This document shows positions 1 to 9,852 of a stretch of 64,000 nt of DNA, piece by piece. The position numbers and the translations under genes are program-made. The notes under the pieces were generated by a model. It did no database searches. It had not been told where the DNA came from and saw nothing but the letters and a program-made list of their open reading frames with translations. Position 1 is the stretch's first letter; each line of letters opens with the position of its first letter. Source of the DNA: Mageeibacillus sp. UBA4314 (lineage in GTDB: Bacteria > Bacillota > Clostridia > Saccharofermentanales > Saccharofermentanaceae); the NCBI GenBank assembly GCA_002394605.1, contig DGUI01000011.1:62001-126000 (forward strand). The letters run 5' to 3'.

Positions 1-80
1 CCGGCGAATACCTGAAGAGTCTCGGAGTCAGGGAACTGTTCTATTATGAGGGCAGAAAGCCTGTCGGGTACGGTATCTGA
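1..80 (+). CDS. 3' end of an unidentified gene (partial)
   Basis: An open frame runs in from the left edge, codons starting at base 3, and ends at TGA 78-80. The last residues read GEYLKSLGVRELFYYEGRKP and then VGYGI. This is too short to assign a family. It is placed on the plus strand and followed 71 bases later by the start of the next plus-strand gene, so the two could share a transcript. The reading frame is supported only by being open for its 25 codons. Confidence 0.45.
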   Translation, partial: GEYLKSLGVRELFYYEGRKPVGYGI

Positions 81-151
81 ATCCATACGCTGGAATACTC
101 CCGCAGATTTGATAAAATAAGAATATCAATTCGTTGAGGAGATTTCCGGAA

Positions 152-1255
152 ATGGCAGAGAATATCAGGATCGTAGACGGTTACAACCCAACCAGCACAG
201 AAGTACATTGTCCCGGATGCGGAGGTACGATCGGCATCTCATACGATCCTGCCACGATGAAGATGGTCTGCCCTTTCTGCGGACTGTCAACACAGCTCCC
301 TCAGCCTGAAGAAGGCACGACAGTTGATGAACTTGACTTCAATTCCGCCATGCAGCGTGCCAATGTTAACTGGGGCAGGATCAAGAAGCTGATCGTGTGT
401 TCCAACTGCGGCGGCGAGACACTTTACGATGCCGAGCAGATAACAGGTGCCTGCCCGTTCTGCGGTTCAACAAGCGTGGCACCTGCAGCCGAGAACGAGC
501 AGATCATGGCTCCCGGCTCCATTATCCCGTTCTCTGTTACTCCCGAGATGGCAGAGCAGTGTTTTATGAATTTCCTGAGGAGGAAACACTGCGTTTCCAA
601 GAAGATCTACAACTGCAAGCTCGAGAATCTCGTCGGCATCTACCTTCCTTTCTGGACTTTTGATGCCTATACCATCACGTCCTATATTACAGAGATGGTC
701 TATTCGCGTGATTGTGTCAAATACTACAAGGGCGTATTCGGCTACACATTTGACGATATTGTCATTTTTGCTTCAGCCAAATACCGCAATCCTTACATCA
801 AAAGGGTTCAGGACTTTGATTTCACCAAAGTTGTTCCCTACTCACCGGAATATCTTGCAGGCTTCCCTGCCGAGAGATATACGATTGGTCTCAACGGAGG
901 ATGGGAACGCGCGAAGATCACGATGCCTTCAGTGATCCATAAAGCGATCAAGAAACACGAACAGCAGCTGCGCGGAGGGACTGCGGTAAGCGTGAGACAA
1001 TCGACTAACTACTATAACGTTAAATACAGATATCTTCTGGCGCCGATGTATCTTGCACACTTCACTTTCAAGAATAAGACTTATCAGGTGGCCATAAACG
1101 GACAGACAGGCAAGACACATTTCGATGTGCCTACATACATATTGAAGATGATATTGTTGTCTATTGCTGTTGGGGTATTATTGCTGGGCTTATACATCCT
1201 GGGTATGTTTTTATTGAAAGATACTCAGTTCTTCCGGCTTCTTGGCGGACGTTGA
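152..1255 (+). CDS. Double zinc-ribbon membrane protein, function unknown
   Basis: The 367-residue product starts at ATG 152, ten bases after a GAGGAGAT ribosome site; an upstream in-frame TTG at 134 lies before that site and was rejected. Two CxxC...CxxC zinc ribbons are visible, at Cys20/23/40/43 and Cys83/86/101/104, resembling the rubredoxin-like ribbons that annotation pipelines often call TFIIB-type or PriA-like. A soluble domain of about 200 residues follows, then one hydrophobic helix near residues 333-353, so the protein is probably tail-anchored with the ribbons in the cytoplasm. No catalytic motif is recognisable. It ends exactly where the convergent zinc-ribbon gene ends (stops abut at 1255/1256). 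Confidence 0.8.
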   Translation: MAENIRIVDGYNPTSTEVHCPGCGGTIGISYDPATMKMVCPFCGLSTQLPQPEEGTTVDELDFNSAMQRANVNWGRIKKLIVCSNCGGETLYDAEQITGACPFCGSTSVAPAAENEQIMAPGSIIPFSVTPEMAEQCFMNFLRRKHCVSKKIYNCKLENLVGIYLPFWTFDAYTITSYITEMVYSRDCVKYYKGVFGYTFDDIVIFASAKYRNPYIKRVQDFDFTKVVPYSPEYLAGFPAERYTIGLNGGWERAKITMPSVIHKAIKKHEQQLRGGTAVSVRQSTNYYNVKYRYLLAPMYLAHFTFKNKTYQVAINGQTGKTHFDVPTYILKMILLSIAVGVLLLGLYILGMFLLKDTQFFRLLGGR

Positions 1256-1699
1256 TCATCTGATCGACGATGCAAGCCTGCTAAGACCCATGATAACGGC
1301 AAGAAGCCAGTAAGACGCCCCGGCACATGAGAGTATTATTCCTGCTATGCACATTCCCTTGCCGCCGAGTTCTTTTGTCTTCTTCAGCCCTTTGAGTGAG
1401 AAGATCAGTCCGATGGCCGCCGGAACGATATTGGTATAGAGTATGAATATTGTAACCATTGATACTATACCGAAGATCATTCCTATCTTAGCTGTGTTAT
1501 TGACGACGCTGGACCTCGGCACCTCCACCGACACATTGCGGAATGATCTTGGATCCACTTCGACCGAATCATTTGCCGACAGATACGAATCATTCACCGG
1601 AAGATAAGTGTATGCAGGAGCATGCGGAGCTTCTGCGCCGCAATTGGAGCAGAATTTCTGACCGTCAGGAATTAAAGAACCACATGATTCGCAATACAT
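1256..1699 (-). CDS. Zinc-ribbon protein with C-terminal membrane helices (DUF4190-like)
   Basis: The 147-residue product begins MYCESCG at ATG 1697-1699, one base after the stop of the ClpE-like gene, so the two are almost surely co-transcribed. A single short zinc ribbon (CESCGSLIPDGQKFCSNCG) opens the protein, a polar linker of about 45 residues follows, and two hydrophobic helices containing small-residue-rich segments (GMIFGIVSMVTIF and GMCIAGIILSCAG) end it. This order matches the common zinc_ribbon_2 plus DUF4190 layout in Firmicutes. No biochemical role is established for such proteins. A longer frame upstream overlaps the ClpE gene and lacks a ribosome site. Confidence 0.75.
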   Translation of the reverse strand: MYCESCGSLIPDGQKFCSNCGAEAPHAPAYTYLPVNDSYLSANDSVEVDPRSFRNVSVEVPRSSVVNNTAKIGMIFGIVSMVTIFILYTNIVPAAIGLIFSLKGLKKTKELGGKGMCIAGIILSCAGASYWLLAVIMGLSRLASSIR

Positions 1700-1700
1700 A

Positions 1701-4157
1701 TTACTCGCTCTTACTTGACTTTCTCTTCTTAGGTGTAACAGGAGGTACGATCGATACGTCGTTCTTGATGGTATCGAATACGAACTCGCCGTCCCTGTAA
1801 TCAATACTGATCTTTGCTACCTTCTCGAGGCTGCCGTCGAGGAACATGTCAGATAACTTATCTTCGATATTCGTCCTGATCGCTCTTCTCAGAGGCCTTG
1901 CACCGTACTTCTTGTCGTAACCGATCTCTGCGAGCCTGTCGCCGCACGCATCAGTCATGGAAGCTTCGATACCCTTGTCCTTAAGAGCTGCATAGACTTC
2001 TTTCATCATGATGTCAGCGATCTTGCGGATCTCAGCCGTAGAGAGTTCTGTGAATATGATAGTATCGTCTACACGGTTCAGGAACTCAGGCCTGAATGTC
2101 TCCTTCAAAGCACTGTCAACATGGGCTTCAAGAGCTTCCTGGGTACCTGAATTGAATCCGATCGTCGGAGCCTTGGAAGTGCTGCCGGCATTGGAAGTCA
2201 TGACGATTATCGTATTCTCGAAGTTTACATGAATGCCGTGACTGTCAGTAAGACGTCCTTCATCAAGGAGCTGCAGCAGGATGTTGAACACATCATGGTG
2301 CGCCTTCTCAATCTCATCGAAAAGGATGACGCAGTACGGCTTTCTCCTGACCTGTTCAGTCAATTGTCCTGAATCCTCATGTCCTACATATCCCGGAGGG
2401 GAACCGATAAGCTTACTGACTGAATGAGGCTCCATGTACTCGGACATGTCGATCCTGATAAGCGAGTCTTCAGTATCGAAGAGCACTTCTGCCAAAGCCT
2501 TAACAAGCTCTGTCTTACCAACACCCGTAGGTCCGACAAAGATGAATGATGAAGGCTTGTGCTTCTTGGTAAAACCGGATCTTGTGCGCCTTACGGCCTT
2601 TGCGACTGCAGTAACAGCCTTATCCTGACCGATCACACGCTCGTGGAGCCGCTCTTCAAGATGCAAGAGCTTATCTGTCTCACTCTCGGAGATGGACTTA
2701 ACGGGAATGCCCGTCCACATCTCAACGACTCTGGCGATGTCCTCGATCTGAATGGGATCAGGCGAGATCTCGCTGTTCAAAGCATCATACTCCTTCTGGA
2801 GCCTGTCTACTTCAGCTTTCTGCTCGGCGATCTTCTCATAGATGGAATCACGTTCCTCATCAGGAGCATCGTTTACCTTCTCAACGGATTCCTTATAGAC
2901 CTCATTTGCCTCATCAAGAGCAGTCTTGGTATTGGCGAGCTTGACGAGCTTGACATTATTGAGATTTGCACGTGAACCCGCCTCATCAATAAGGTCGATC
3001 GCCTTATCAGGAAGGAATCTGTCAGTGATATATCTCTTGGAAGCCGTAACTGCAAACTTAAGCACTTCATCAGTATATGTTACGTTGTGATGCTTCTCAT
3101 AGTAATCCTTGATACCCTTCAGGATCTCAAAAGCCTCCTCAGGTGAAGGTTCATCGAGCATGACCTTCTGGAACCTTCTCTCAAGGGCAGAATCCTTCTC
3201 GATCTTCTTATACTCTCCGGTAGTCGTAGATCCAAGGATCCTCAATTCACCTCTCGCAAGGGCAGGCTTCAAGATGTTGCCTGCATTAGTCGAACCTTCA
3301 GCATCGCCGGCGCCAACGATCGTATGGAGCTCGTCGATGACGAGTATTATGTTCTCCGCCTTGATAGCCTCGTTGATGACGCCCTTGATCCTTGCCTCAA
3401 ACTGGCCTCTGAACTGCGTTCCTGCGACCATGGCGGGCAGATCGAGCTGCCATACCTGCATATTGAGGAGCTTCTCGGGAACCGTTCCCTCGACGATCTT
3501 GTTCGCAAGACCCTGAGCAACTGCCGTCTTACCGACACCGGGGGCACCTATCAAAACGGGATTGTTCTTTGTCCTTCTGTTGAGGATCTGGATGCATCTG
3601 TCGATCTCCACGTCTCTTCCGATGATCCTGTCTATCTTGCCCTGGGCTGCACGCTCGGTAAGGTTGGTACCGAATTCGTTCAGATACTTCATCCTTGTAC
3701 CGTTACGCTTCTTGTCCTTCTTGGCATTGGGATTCCTGCCGTCCTCTTCCTCATTCTTGGGACCGCCCATACCAAACATCCTGTTGAAGATATTGCCAAG
3801 CGGATTGCCGCTGTTCTGTTCTTCCTCAGGCCCTTCGACCTGCTCATCAGCAACGCCGACATTTGTGCTGTCCTCATCGAAATCATAAGGAGCATCAAGA
3901 GAACCGTTCATAAGACCTGACAGGAGTGCTGACGGATCGCCAAAGTCGTTGTTGCCCATCGTCTCTTCGATCCTGTCTGACAGTTCATCGATATTATTCT
4001 CATCGATCCCCGCATCCTTGAACATATCGGTGATACCGCTGATCCTCGCCTTATAGGCGCACTTCACGCAGAATCCCTCATCGATCCTCTTACCATTCTC
4101 ATATCTCGTGGTAAAGACGATCGCATGTCTTTGCTTACACATACTGCATAATGCCAT
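1701..4157 (-). CDS. clpE: ClpE-like AAA+ unfoldase with N-terminal zinc finger
   Basis: An 818-residue double-AAA+ Clp/Hsp100 ATPase. The N-terminus has a C4 zinc finger, Cys4-x2-Cys7-x22-Cys30-x2-Cys33, in place of the double Clp_N domain; this spacing is that of ClpE rather than ClpC. An acidic, Gly/Asn-rich stretch of about 100 residues follows. Walker A motifs are GAPGVGKT (204-211) and GPTGVGKT (542-549), Walker B motifs ILVIDE and ILFDE. A TIGFNS loop at 665-670, after the D2 sensor MTSNAGS, corresponds to the ClpP-docking tripeptide, so it should feed ClpP. It starts three bases after the uvrA stop and is followed at one base by a zinc-ribbon gene. ClpE is normally a CtsR-regulated stress protein; no CtsR box was identified. 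Confidence 0.88.
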   Translation of the reverse strand: MALCSMCKQRHAIVFTTRYENGKRIDEGFCVKCAYKARISGITDMFKDAGIDENNIDELSDRIEETMGNNDFGDPSALLSGLMNGSLDAPYDFDEDSTNVGVADEQVEGPEEEQNSGNPLGNIFNRMFGMGGPKNEEEDGRNPNAKKDKKRNGTRMKYLNEFGTNLTERAAQGKIDRIIGRDVEIDRCIQILNRRTKNNPVLIGAPGVGKTAVAQGLANKIVEGTVPEKLLNMQVWQLDLPAMVAGTQFRGQFEARIKGVINEAIKAENIILVIDELHTIVGAGDAEGSTNAGNILKPALARGELRILGSTTTGEYKKIEKDSALERRFQKVMLDEPSPEEAFEILKGIKDYYEKHHNVTYTDEVLKFAVTASKRYITDRFLPDKAIDLIDEAGSRANLNNVKLVKLANTKTALDEANEVYKESVEKVNDAPDEERDSIYEKIAEQKAEVDRLQKEYDALNSEISPDPIQIEDIARVVEMWTGIPVKSISESETDKLLHLEERLHERVIGQDKAVTAVAKAVRRTRSGFTKKHKPSSFIFVGPTGVGKTELVKALAEVLFDTEDSLIRIDMSEYMEPHSVSKLIGSPPGYVGHEDSGQLTEQVRRKPYCVILFDEIEKAHHDVFNILLQLLDEGRLTDSHGIHVNFENTIIVMTSNAGSTSKAPTIGFNSGTQEALEAHVDSALKETFRPEFLNRVDDTIIFTELSTAEIRKIADIMMKEVYAALKDKGIEASMTDACGDRLAEIGYDKKYGARPLRRAIRTNIEDKLSDMFLDGSLEKVAKISIDYRDGEFVFDTIKNDVSIVPPVTPKKRKSSKSE

Positions 4158-4160
4158 ATA

Positions 4161-7145
4161 TCAATCTACCTCTTCTTTTATCTTTCTTCTGACCTTGGGA
4201 CCGGTTACTATGTCCAGGGCCTCCTCTTCCAGACGCGACAGATCAAAGAACTCTGATATATCGACGTACTGTCCGTTTTTCTTAGCTTTGGCAAGGACGG
4301 GCTTCAGGAACTGACCTGTATATGAGCCTTTGACCTTGCAGATGTCCTCGGGAGTCCCGCAGGCAACTACTTCGCCGCCAAGTTCTCCGCTCTCCGGTCC
4401 CAGATCGATTATGTGGTCTGCAACCTTTATTACATCGAGATTGTGTTCTATTACCACAACCGTATTCTTATTTTGAGTTAGCCTCTCCAAAATGTCAACT
4501 AACTTATGCACATCAGCGATGTGAAGACCTGTTGTGGGTTCATCTAATACATATAACGTTTTTCCGGTCGATCTTCTCGACAATTCTGAGGCAAGTTTGA
4601 TCCTCTGCGCTTCACCGCCGGACAGAGTTGTTGACGGCTGACCGAGACGGATGTAACCGAGTCCTACATCCTGCAGCGTTCTGACCATCTTGTAGATCTT
4701 GGGCTGGTTCTTGAAGAACTCGCATGCCTCATCAACGGTCATATCGAGGACATCGGCGATATTTTTGCCGTCGTAAGTTACCGACAGCGTCTCCCTGTTA
4801 TACCTTCTGCCCTTACAGACATCACATTTTACGTAGATGTCCGGTAGGAAATGCATTTCGATCTTGTTTACGCCGTCACCCTGGCAAGCCTCACACCTGC
4901 CGCCCTTCACGTTGAAAGAGAACCTTCCGGCCTGGTAGCCGCGCATCTTGGCATCCGGAGTAGCTGCATAGAGCTTGCGGATCAGATCAAACACGCCGAT
5001 ATAAGTTGCAGGGTTACTCCTTGGCGTCCTTCCGATCGGAGCCTGATCTATGACGATTATCTTATCGAGATTGGAATACCCGGATATTGAATCACACTTG
5101 ATCCTCTGTTTCCTTGATCCGTTGAGCTTATGGGACAGATAAGGGACCAGTGTCGAGTTGATGAGCGAAGATTTGCCGGAACCCGAGACACCGGTGATGC
5201 AGGTAAAAACACCAATAGGTATATCAACATCAATGTTCTTAAGGTTATTAACGCATGCCCCCTTGATACTTATCTTATCCTTACCGGGCTTCCTGCGGTT
5301 CTTCGGTACGGGGATAAACTTCCTGCCCGACAGATACTGTCCGGTAACGGATCCTTCACACTTTATGATGTCATCTACTGTTCCCTGTGCAACGACATTA
5401 CCGCCGTTGAGACCTGCAAGAGGACCGATGTCGATCAGGTGATCTGCAGCCCTCATCGTATCCTCATCATGCTCGACCACAATAACGGAATTACCCATGT
5501 CCCTGAGCATCGTAAGAGTCTTGATGAGCTTGGCATTATCGCGCTGGTGCAGACCGATCGAGGGTTCATCGAGAATATATAAGACGCCCTGAAGTCCGGA
5601 ACCGATCTGCGTGGCAAGCCTTATCCTCTGTGCTTCACCGCCTGACAGAGTTGATGCAGCTCTCGACAGTGTCATATAATCAAGACCTACATTATAGAGG
5701 AAGCCCAGCCTTGACTTGATCTCCGTAAGGATAGGCTGTGATATCTCCTGATCCCTGCCGCCAAGTTCCAGGTCGTTGAAGAAATCGATCATCTTCACAA
5801 CTGACATATCAGAAAGTTCGCTTATATTAATGCCGCCGACCTTAACGGCGAGGCTCTCCCTGTTGAGTCTGGCACCGCCGCATTCAGGACAGACATCTAT
5901 GCTCATGTAACGCTCATAGTTAGCGCGCATCTCATCACTTCCTGATTCCCTGTAACGCCTTAATACGCTCGGGACAACGCCTTCCCATGCAGAATAATAG
6001 TCCTTATCTCTGGCATATACGCTGTTAGTCGTATCGATCTTGAGTTTCTCTCCGTTATTGCCAAACATGATGATGTCCTGAAACTTCTTATCGAGCTTGT
6101 TATATGGTGTATCCAGCGAGAATCCGTATCTCTCTGACAATGCAACTATAAAGCTCCTTCCCCAGCTCTTGGGATCATCGAAATTCCATCCCGCAGTCCT
6201 TACGGCACCTTCGTTGAGCGACAGATTAGGATCCTGAACACAGAGTTCAGGGTCAACATTAGTGAGCTGTCCGAGTCCGGAACACCTCTGGCAGGCACCA
6301 TATGCGTTATTGAACGAGAAGCTCCTCGTATTGATCTCATGGAAAGACCTTCCGCAGGAAGGACATGTGGTCTTCTGTGAATAGAGCTTGGTGAACACTT
6401 CCCTCTCACCGTTTTCCTGTTCGACCTGGAATTCAATGTTAAGGAGGCCGTCACCAACTGCCAGCGCAGTCTCGCACGAATCGTAGAGTCTTGTCTGGTT
6501 TGAGGGCCTTATGACAAGTCTGTCGATAACGACATCGATCTCATGCTTCTTATTCTTATCGAGCTTGATCTCCTCATCGAGGCCTAATGTCTCGCCATCG
6601 ATCCTGACCCTGGCAAAACCCTTCTTCCGCCACTCATCGATGAGCTTGCCGAATTCACCCTTCTTTCCTCTTACGGCCGGTGCGGAGACGATGATCCTTG
6701 TTCCTTCAGGATATGATGTGATGGAATTTATGATCTGGTCGATGCTCTGCGGAGCTATGGTGCTGCCGCAGTCAGGGCAGTACTGCGTACCAACCCTTGC
6801 AAAAAGGAGCCTGAAATAATCATATATCTCAGTAACTGTGCCTACAGTGGATCTGGGATTGGAGACTGTAGACTTTTGGTCGATCGATATTGCAGGTGAC
6901 AGACCATCGATGCTGTCAATGTCAGGCTTCTCGAGCTGTCCTAAGAACATGCGCGCATAAGAAGACAGCGACTCCACATATCTCCTCTGCCCTTCCGCAT
7001 ATATCGTATCGAAAGCAAGTGAACTCTTACCGGATCCGGACAACCCGGTCATGACAACAAGCTTATTGCGTGGAATATCAATATCAATATTCTTAAGATT
7101 GTGCTCTCTGGCACCCCTTATCTTTATATATCTGTTATCGTCCAT
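4161..7145 (-). CDS. uvrA: Excinuclease ABC subunit A
   Basis: A 994-residue UvrA, slightly longer than the usual 940-960. UvrA dimers scan DNA for bulky lesions and load UvrB in nucleotide excision repair. Both ABC ATPase modules are seen: Walker A GLSGSGKS (34-41) and GVSGSGKS in the second half, each with [24 protein letters not shown] signatures and LDEPS/LDEPT Walker B. The C-terminal zinc finger is present (CEACQGDG then CDVCKG), as are the extra cysteine pairs CPDCG, CPSCG and CQRCSG of the first module. The last ~40 residues are a Lys/Arg/Glu-rich tail. Start ATG 7143-7145 has only a weak ribosome site. uvrB is not nearby; the gene leads a uvrA-clpE-zinc ribbon operon. Confidence 0.97.
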   Translation of the reverse strand: MDDNRYIKIRGAREHNLKNIDIDIPRNKLVVMTGLSGSGKSSLAFDTIYAEGQRRYVESLSSYARMFLGQLEKPDIDSIDGLSPAISIDQKSTVSNPRSTVGTVTEIYDYFRLLFARVGTQYCPDCGSTIAPQSIDQIINSITSYPEGTRIIVSAPAVRGKKGEFGKLIDEWRKKGFARVRIDGETLGLDEEIKLDKNKKHEIDVVIDRLVIRPSNQTRLYDSCETALAVGDGLLNIEFQVEQENGEREVFTKLYSQKTTCPSCGRSFHEINTRSFSFNNAYGACQRCSGLGQLTNVDPELCVQDPNLSLNEGAVRTAGWNFDDPKSWGRSFIVALSERYGFSLDTPYNKLDKKFQDIIMFGNNGEKLKIDTTNSVYARDKDYYSAWEGVVPSVLRRYRESGSDEMRANYERYMSIDVCPECGGARLNRESLAVKVGGINISELSDMSVVKMIDFFNDLELGGRDQEISQPILTEIKSRLGFLYNVGLDYMTLSRAASTLSGGEAQRIRLATQIGSGLQGVLYILDEPSIGLHQRDNAKLIKTLTMLRDMGNSVIVVEHDEDTMRAADHLIDIGPLAGLNGGNVVAQGTVDDIIKCEGSVTGQYLSGRKFIPVPKNRRKPGKDKISIKGACVNNLKNIDVDIPIGVFTCITGVSGSGKSSLINSTLVPYLSHKLNGSRKQRIKCDSISGYSNLDKIIVIDQAPIGRTPRSNPATYIGVFDLIRKLYAATPDAKMRGYQAGRFSFNVKGGRCEACQGDGVNKIEMHFLPDIYVKCDVCKGRRYNRETLSVTYDGKNIADVLDMTVDEACEFFKNQPKIYKMVRTLQDVGLGYIRLGQPSTTLSGGEAQRIKLASELSRRSTGKTLYVLDEPTTGLHIADVHKLVDILERLTQNKNTVVVIEHNLDVIKVADHIIDLGPESGELGGEVVACGTPEDICKVKGSYTGQFLKPVLAKAKKNGQYVDISEFFDLSRLEEEALDIVTGPKVRRKIKEEVD

Positions 7146-7159
7146 AATACACCGTTAAT

Positions 7160-7193
7160 AAAAAAGATCTCCCGCCCGATGAGCAGGAGATCT
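7160..7193 (-). terminator. Rho-independent terminator of tRNA-Glu
   Basis: On the minus strand an 8-bp perfect stem AGATCTCC/GGAGATCT extends inward by about six more pairs (several G-T) around an ATC loop and is followed by six T (complement of 7160-7165). It starts one base after the tRNA CCA end. It also separates tRNA-Glu from the uvrA operon. Confidence 0.88.
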
Positions 7194-7194
7194 G

Positions 7195-7269
7195 TGGTGA
7201 CCCCAAGGGGACTCGAACCCCTGATTGCGCCGTGAGAGGGCGCCGTCTTAACCGCTTGACCATGGGGCC
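7195..7269 (-). tRNA. tRNA-Glu (anticodon CTC)
   Basis: The minus strand folds as a cloverleaf: acceptor GGCCCCA paired with TGGGGTC, D arm GTC...GAC, anticodon stem GCGCC/GGCGC with loop CTCTCAC (anticodon CTC, reads GAG), T arm with GGTTCGAGTCC. Discriminator A is followed by an encoded CCA (7197-7195). The body is that of a bacterial tRNA-Glu. A CTC isoacceptor is an accessory to the TTC isoacceptor, which must lie elsewhere. Confidence 0.95.
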
Positions 7270-7287
7270 TTTTAAGCTCGCCGTAGT

Positions 7288-7316
7288 ATATTAACATAAG
7301 TGGTTATTCTAATCAA
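7288..7316 (-). promoter_or_regulatory. Sigma-A promoter of tRNA-Glu
   Basis: On the minus strand TTGATT (7311-7316) and TAATAT (7288-7293) are separated by 17 bases; the -10 box ends 18 bases before the tRNA 5' end at 7269. Confidence 0.75.
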
Positions 7317-7397
7317 GGGAAAAATCATTAGTTGTGACATCCGGGACAGGTTTTATCTGTTTTTTTGCGACTCTTGATCGATCTTTGTACCTAATCC

Positions 7398-7424
7398 TGT
7401 ACCTGCAAATCAAAAACAGGTACA
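7398..7424. repeat. Inverted repeat downstream of the hydrolase gene
   Basis: TGTACCTG (7398-7405) and CAGGTACA (7417-7424) form an 8-bp inverted repeat with an 11-base loop, 18 bases past the 3' end of the hydrolase gene. There is no T tract on the minus strand, so it may be an RNA 3'-end hairpin rather than a classical terminator. The rest of 7270-7442 shows only the tRNA promoter. Confidence 0.4.
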
Positions 7425-7442
7425 TTAGCTGAAAAAATTTGC

Positions 7443-8246
7443 TTATTTTACCCAATTTACTGCAAGATCGATCCATGGTGTTATATACGGCTCGATATTC
7501 TGTCCTTCAGGCTTTGATGACAGCCTCGTTCCAAGACTTACGCCATGGGCTCCCTTGGCAAACATATGGTACTCCGTAGAGATCCCTGCATCTACGAGCG
7601 CATTCACATACAGGAGAGAATTCCTGACATCAACTGTCTCATCCTCGTATGAATGCCATACGAAAGTCCTGGGCACGTCTTTATTAACGCTATTCTCGAG
7701 TGAGAACTTGCACCTCATCTCCTCAGCATCTTCACCGAGAAGGCTCATAAATGAGCCTGCGTGAAGAAATTCGCCGGCAGTGATCACCGGATAGCAGAGT
7801 ATCTGACCGTTAGGCCTGATATCTTCCTTATCACAATTAAGTACACCTGTAATAAGTTCTCCTGACCACATCGAACAGTAGTTAGCGACAAGATGCCCGC
7901 CTGCAGAGAATCCTAAGACGATCATATTATCCTTATCAATATGGAGCTTATCGCTGTCAGCTCTGAGCTGTTTAATAAAAGATCCAAGTTCAATAACTGC
8001 ACAAGGATATCTTGACGGAGCACAGGAATACCTTAATACGGCTGCATTGAAACCAGCAGCAAGGAACTGAAGCGCCACTATCTCCCCTTCCCTGTCTGAC
8101 GTGTGATCATATCCGCCGCCCGGGCAGACTATAACCGTCGGACGCTTTTTAATATCTATGTTCTCTGAGTATTCGTGTCCATAGAAAAAAGCTTTTGCAT
8201 AATCCTGTGACATCTGGTTCTTAATATCATATCTTAAGTATTCCAT
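7443..8246 (-). CDS. Alpha/beta hydrolase, acetyl-esterase-like
   Basis: A 267-residue serine hydrolase with no signal peptide, so probably cytoplasmic. The oxyanion-hole segment CPGGGY (41-46), nucleophile elbow GFSAG (Ser114), acid Asp202 in the HSYEDETV segment and His234 in KGAHGVS make a full triad. The arrangement resembles the BD-FAE/xylan acetyl-esterase-like group that removes acyl groups from plant oligosaccharides; substrate is inferred, not shown. Start ATG 8244-8246 follows GAGAGGA; a 13-codon longer frame starting at 8285 lacks a ribosome site. Its upstream region carries a sequence module also found upstream of the GH5 cellulase gene at 38.9 kb. Confidence 0.82.
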   Translation of the reverse strand: MEYLRYDIKNQMSQDYAKAFFYGHEYSENIDIKKRPTVIVCPGGGYDHTSDREGEIVALQFLAAGFNAAVLRYSCAPSRYPCAVIELGSFIKQLRADSDKLHIDKDNMIVLGFSAGGHLVANYCSMWSGELITGVLNCDKEDIRPNGQILCYPVITAGEFLHAGSFMSLLGEDAEEMRCKFSLENSVNKDVPRTFVWHSYEDETVDVRNSLLYVNALVDAGISTEYHMFAKGAHGVSLGTRLSSKPEGQNIEPYITPWIDLAVNWVK

Positions 8247-8299
8247 AGAATAGTCCTCTCTTACAAAACTCAACAAAAACCGCATTGACTCACGAATAA

Positions 8300-8335
8300 G
8301 TTATAACATATTATTCAATTCCCATGAACACGAAT
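8300..8335 (-). promoter_or_regulatory. Putative activator-type promoter of the hydrolase gene
   Basis: Read on the minus strand: ATTCGTGTT (8327-8335), six bases, AATTGAATAA (8311-8320), then TATAAC (8300-8305) as a possible -10 box. The same blocks in the same order with nearly identical spacing occur upstream of the GH5 gene (38895-38931). No good -35 box is present, as expected if a regulator bound to ATTCGTGTT recruits polymerase. The remainder of 8336-8439 holds nothing recognised. Confidence 0.45.
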
Positions 8336-8439
8336 AGGGATATAATTATCAGGTTCCGGCAGAACCTTACAAATCACGAAAGTACGATCTCTATGTATAA
8401 TTCCTGATCTGAACGCCGCGCAATATCACATCAATAAAC

Positions 8440-8466
8440 AAGGGGTCGTCTGAATGACAACCCCTT
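8440..8466 (-). terminator. Terminator of the citrate synthase operon
   Basis: AAGGGG with five further paired bases forms an 11-bp stem around an ATTCA loop (minus strand), beginning six bases after the citrate synthase stop and followed by GTTTATT. Confidence 0.8.
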
Positions 8467-8471
8467 TAGTC

Positions 8472-9836
8472 TTAGATATGTCTTGTTCTGTCTTCAATGT
8501 TCACGTAAGGCTTACGCTTATTAACACACTTGAAAGCAGGTCTCATGATCCTTCCGCCTGACACTAATTCTTCGATCCTATGCGCACTCCACCCTGCGAT
8601 CCTCGCACAGGCAAAAAGCGGCGTGAACAGGACGGGCGGGATACCTAACATCGAATAGCAAAGACCTGCGTAGAAATCAACATTTGCGCACATGATCTTA
8701 TCATTATTCTTAACACGGTGGAAAACATCGGGTGCAATACGCTCAACAGTATCGTAAAGGTCAAATTTGTCTTCCATGCCTTTCGCGACAGCGAGTTCTC
8801 TTGCGTACTTTTTAAGCAGTCTCGTTCTGGGATCGGACAGAGTGTAAACAGCATGTCCTATACCGTAGATGAGGCCTGACCTGTCAAAGGCTTCCCTCTT
8901 CAGGATCTTTGTCAGATAATCCTCGATCTGTGATTCGTCTTTATAATCAGTTATATTTGCCATCATGTCCGACATCATAGCGTATGCGGAATTGCTGGCT
9001 CCGCCGTGCTTAGGTCCCTTGAGGCATCCTACGGCAGCAGCGATAACTGAATATGTATCAGATCCGGAAGAAGCAACACAATGGGTAACAAAAGAAGAAT
9101 TATTACCGCCGCCATGTTCCGCATGGATGCAGAGCATGAGATCTAATATCCTTGCTTCATCTTCCGTGAACTTGCCATCAGGTCTGATAAGGTGCAGGAT
9201 ATTTTGAGCTGTATTATATTCCGGTACAGGATCGTGCAGGAACAGACTCTGATGTTCGACGTAGTGTCTCCTTGCCATATATCCATATGCGATGAGAACA
9301 GGGAATCTTGCAATGAGCTCAACACACTGTCTTACAACATTGCTGAGTTCCGTTGAATCGGGATTGGAATCATAAGAATACAGAGCCAGCACGCTTCTTG
9401 CCAGCTTGTTCATTACATCAGGGCTGGGAGCCTTGAGAATCATATCCTCGGTAAAACCTGCCGGGAGCGGCCTTGATTCAGCAAGGAGCTTCTTGAAATC
9501 GCTGAGTTCATCGGCTGTCGGAAGGTCACCTGTCATGAGCAGGAATGCAACCTCCTCATAACCAAACCTGTGGCCTGACCATGCAGAATCAACGATGTCA
9601 GACACTTCATATCCCTGATAGAAGAGCTTGCCTTCCACAGGGATCCTCTCGCCATCGTCGATGATATAACTCATTACCTCACCGATCTCGGTAAGGCCTA
9701 CAAGAACGCCGGTTCCGTCGTTGTTACGGAGTCCGCGCTTGACATTGTACTTAGCGTAAAGATCAGGATTTATATGACTCTTAACGGCAGCATTATCAGT
9801 AAGCTTTAATATCAATTTATCTCTCAGATCACTCAT
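8472..9836 (-). CDS. gltA: Citrate synthase
   Basis: A 454-residue citrate synthase, which condenses oxaloacetate and acetyl-CoA to citrate. Catalytic and binding motifs are present: His238/His241 in CIHAEHGGGNNSS, KHGG (276-279), the catalytic His of GHAVY (327-331) and Asp387 in NVDFYAG. About 70 extra N-terminal residues before the core are typical of one clostridial subgroup. It lies 16 bases downstream of the aconitase gene with a terminator right after it, so the two form one operon. No isocitrate dehydrogenase is in the window; the likely role is the oxidative arm leading to 2-oxoglutarate and glutamate. Confidence 0.95.
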   Translation of the reverse strand: MSDLRDKLILKLTDNAAVKSHINPDLYAKYNVKRGLRNNDGTGVLVGLTEIGEVMSYIIDDGERIPVEGKLFYQGYEVSDIVDSAWSGHRFGYEEVAFLLMTGDLPTADELSDFKKLLAESRPLPAGFTEDMILKAPSPDVMNKLARSVLALYSYDSNPDSTELSNVVRQCVELIARFPVLIAYGYMARRHYVEHQSLFLHDPVPEYNTAQNILHLIRPDGKFTEDEARILDLMLCIHAEHGGGNNSSFVTHCVASSGSDTYSVIAAAVGCLKGPKHGGASNSAYAMMSDMMANITDYKDESQIEDYLTKILKREAFDRSGLIYGIGHAVYTLSDPRTRLLKKYARELAVAKGMEDKFDLYDTVERIAPDVFHRVKNNDKIMCANVDFYAGLCYSMLGIPPVLFTPLFACARIAGWSAHRIEELVSGGRIMRPAFKCVNKRKPYVNIEDRTRHI

Positions 9837-9852
9837 AAGATCTAATCACCTC

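Noticed and set aside
3324..3920. 198-codon open frame opposite the ClpE-like gene
   Set aside because: Antisense shadow of a conserved AAA+ gene.
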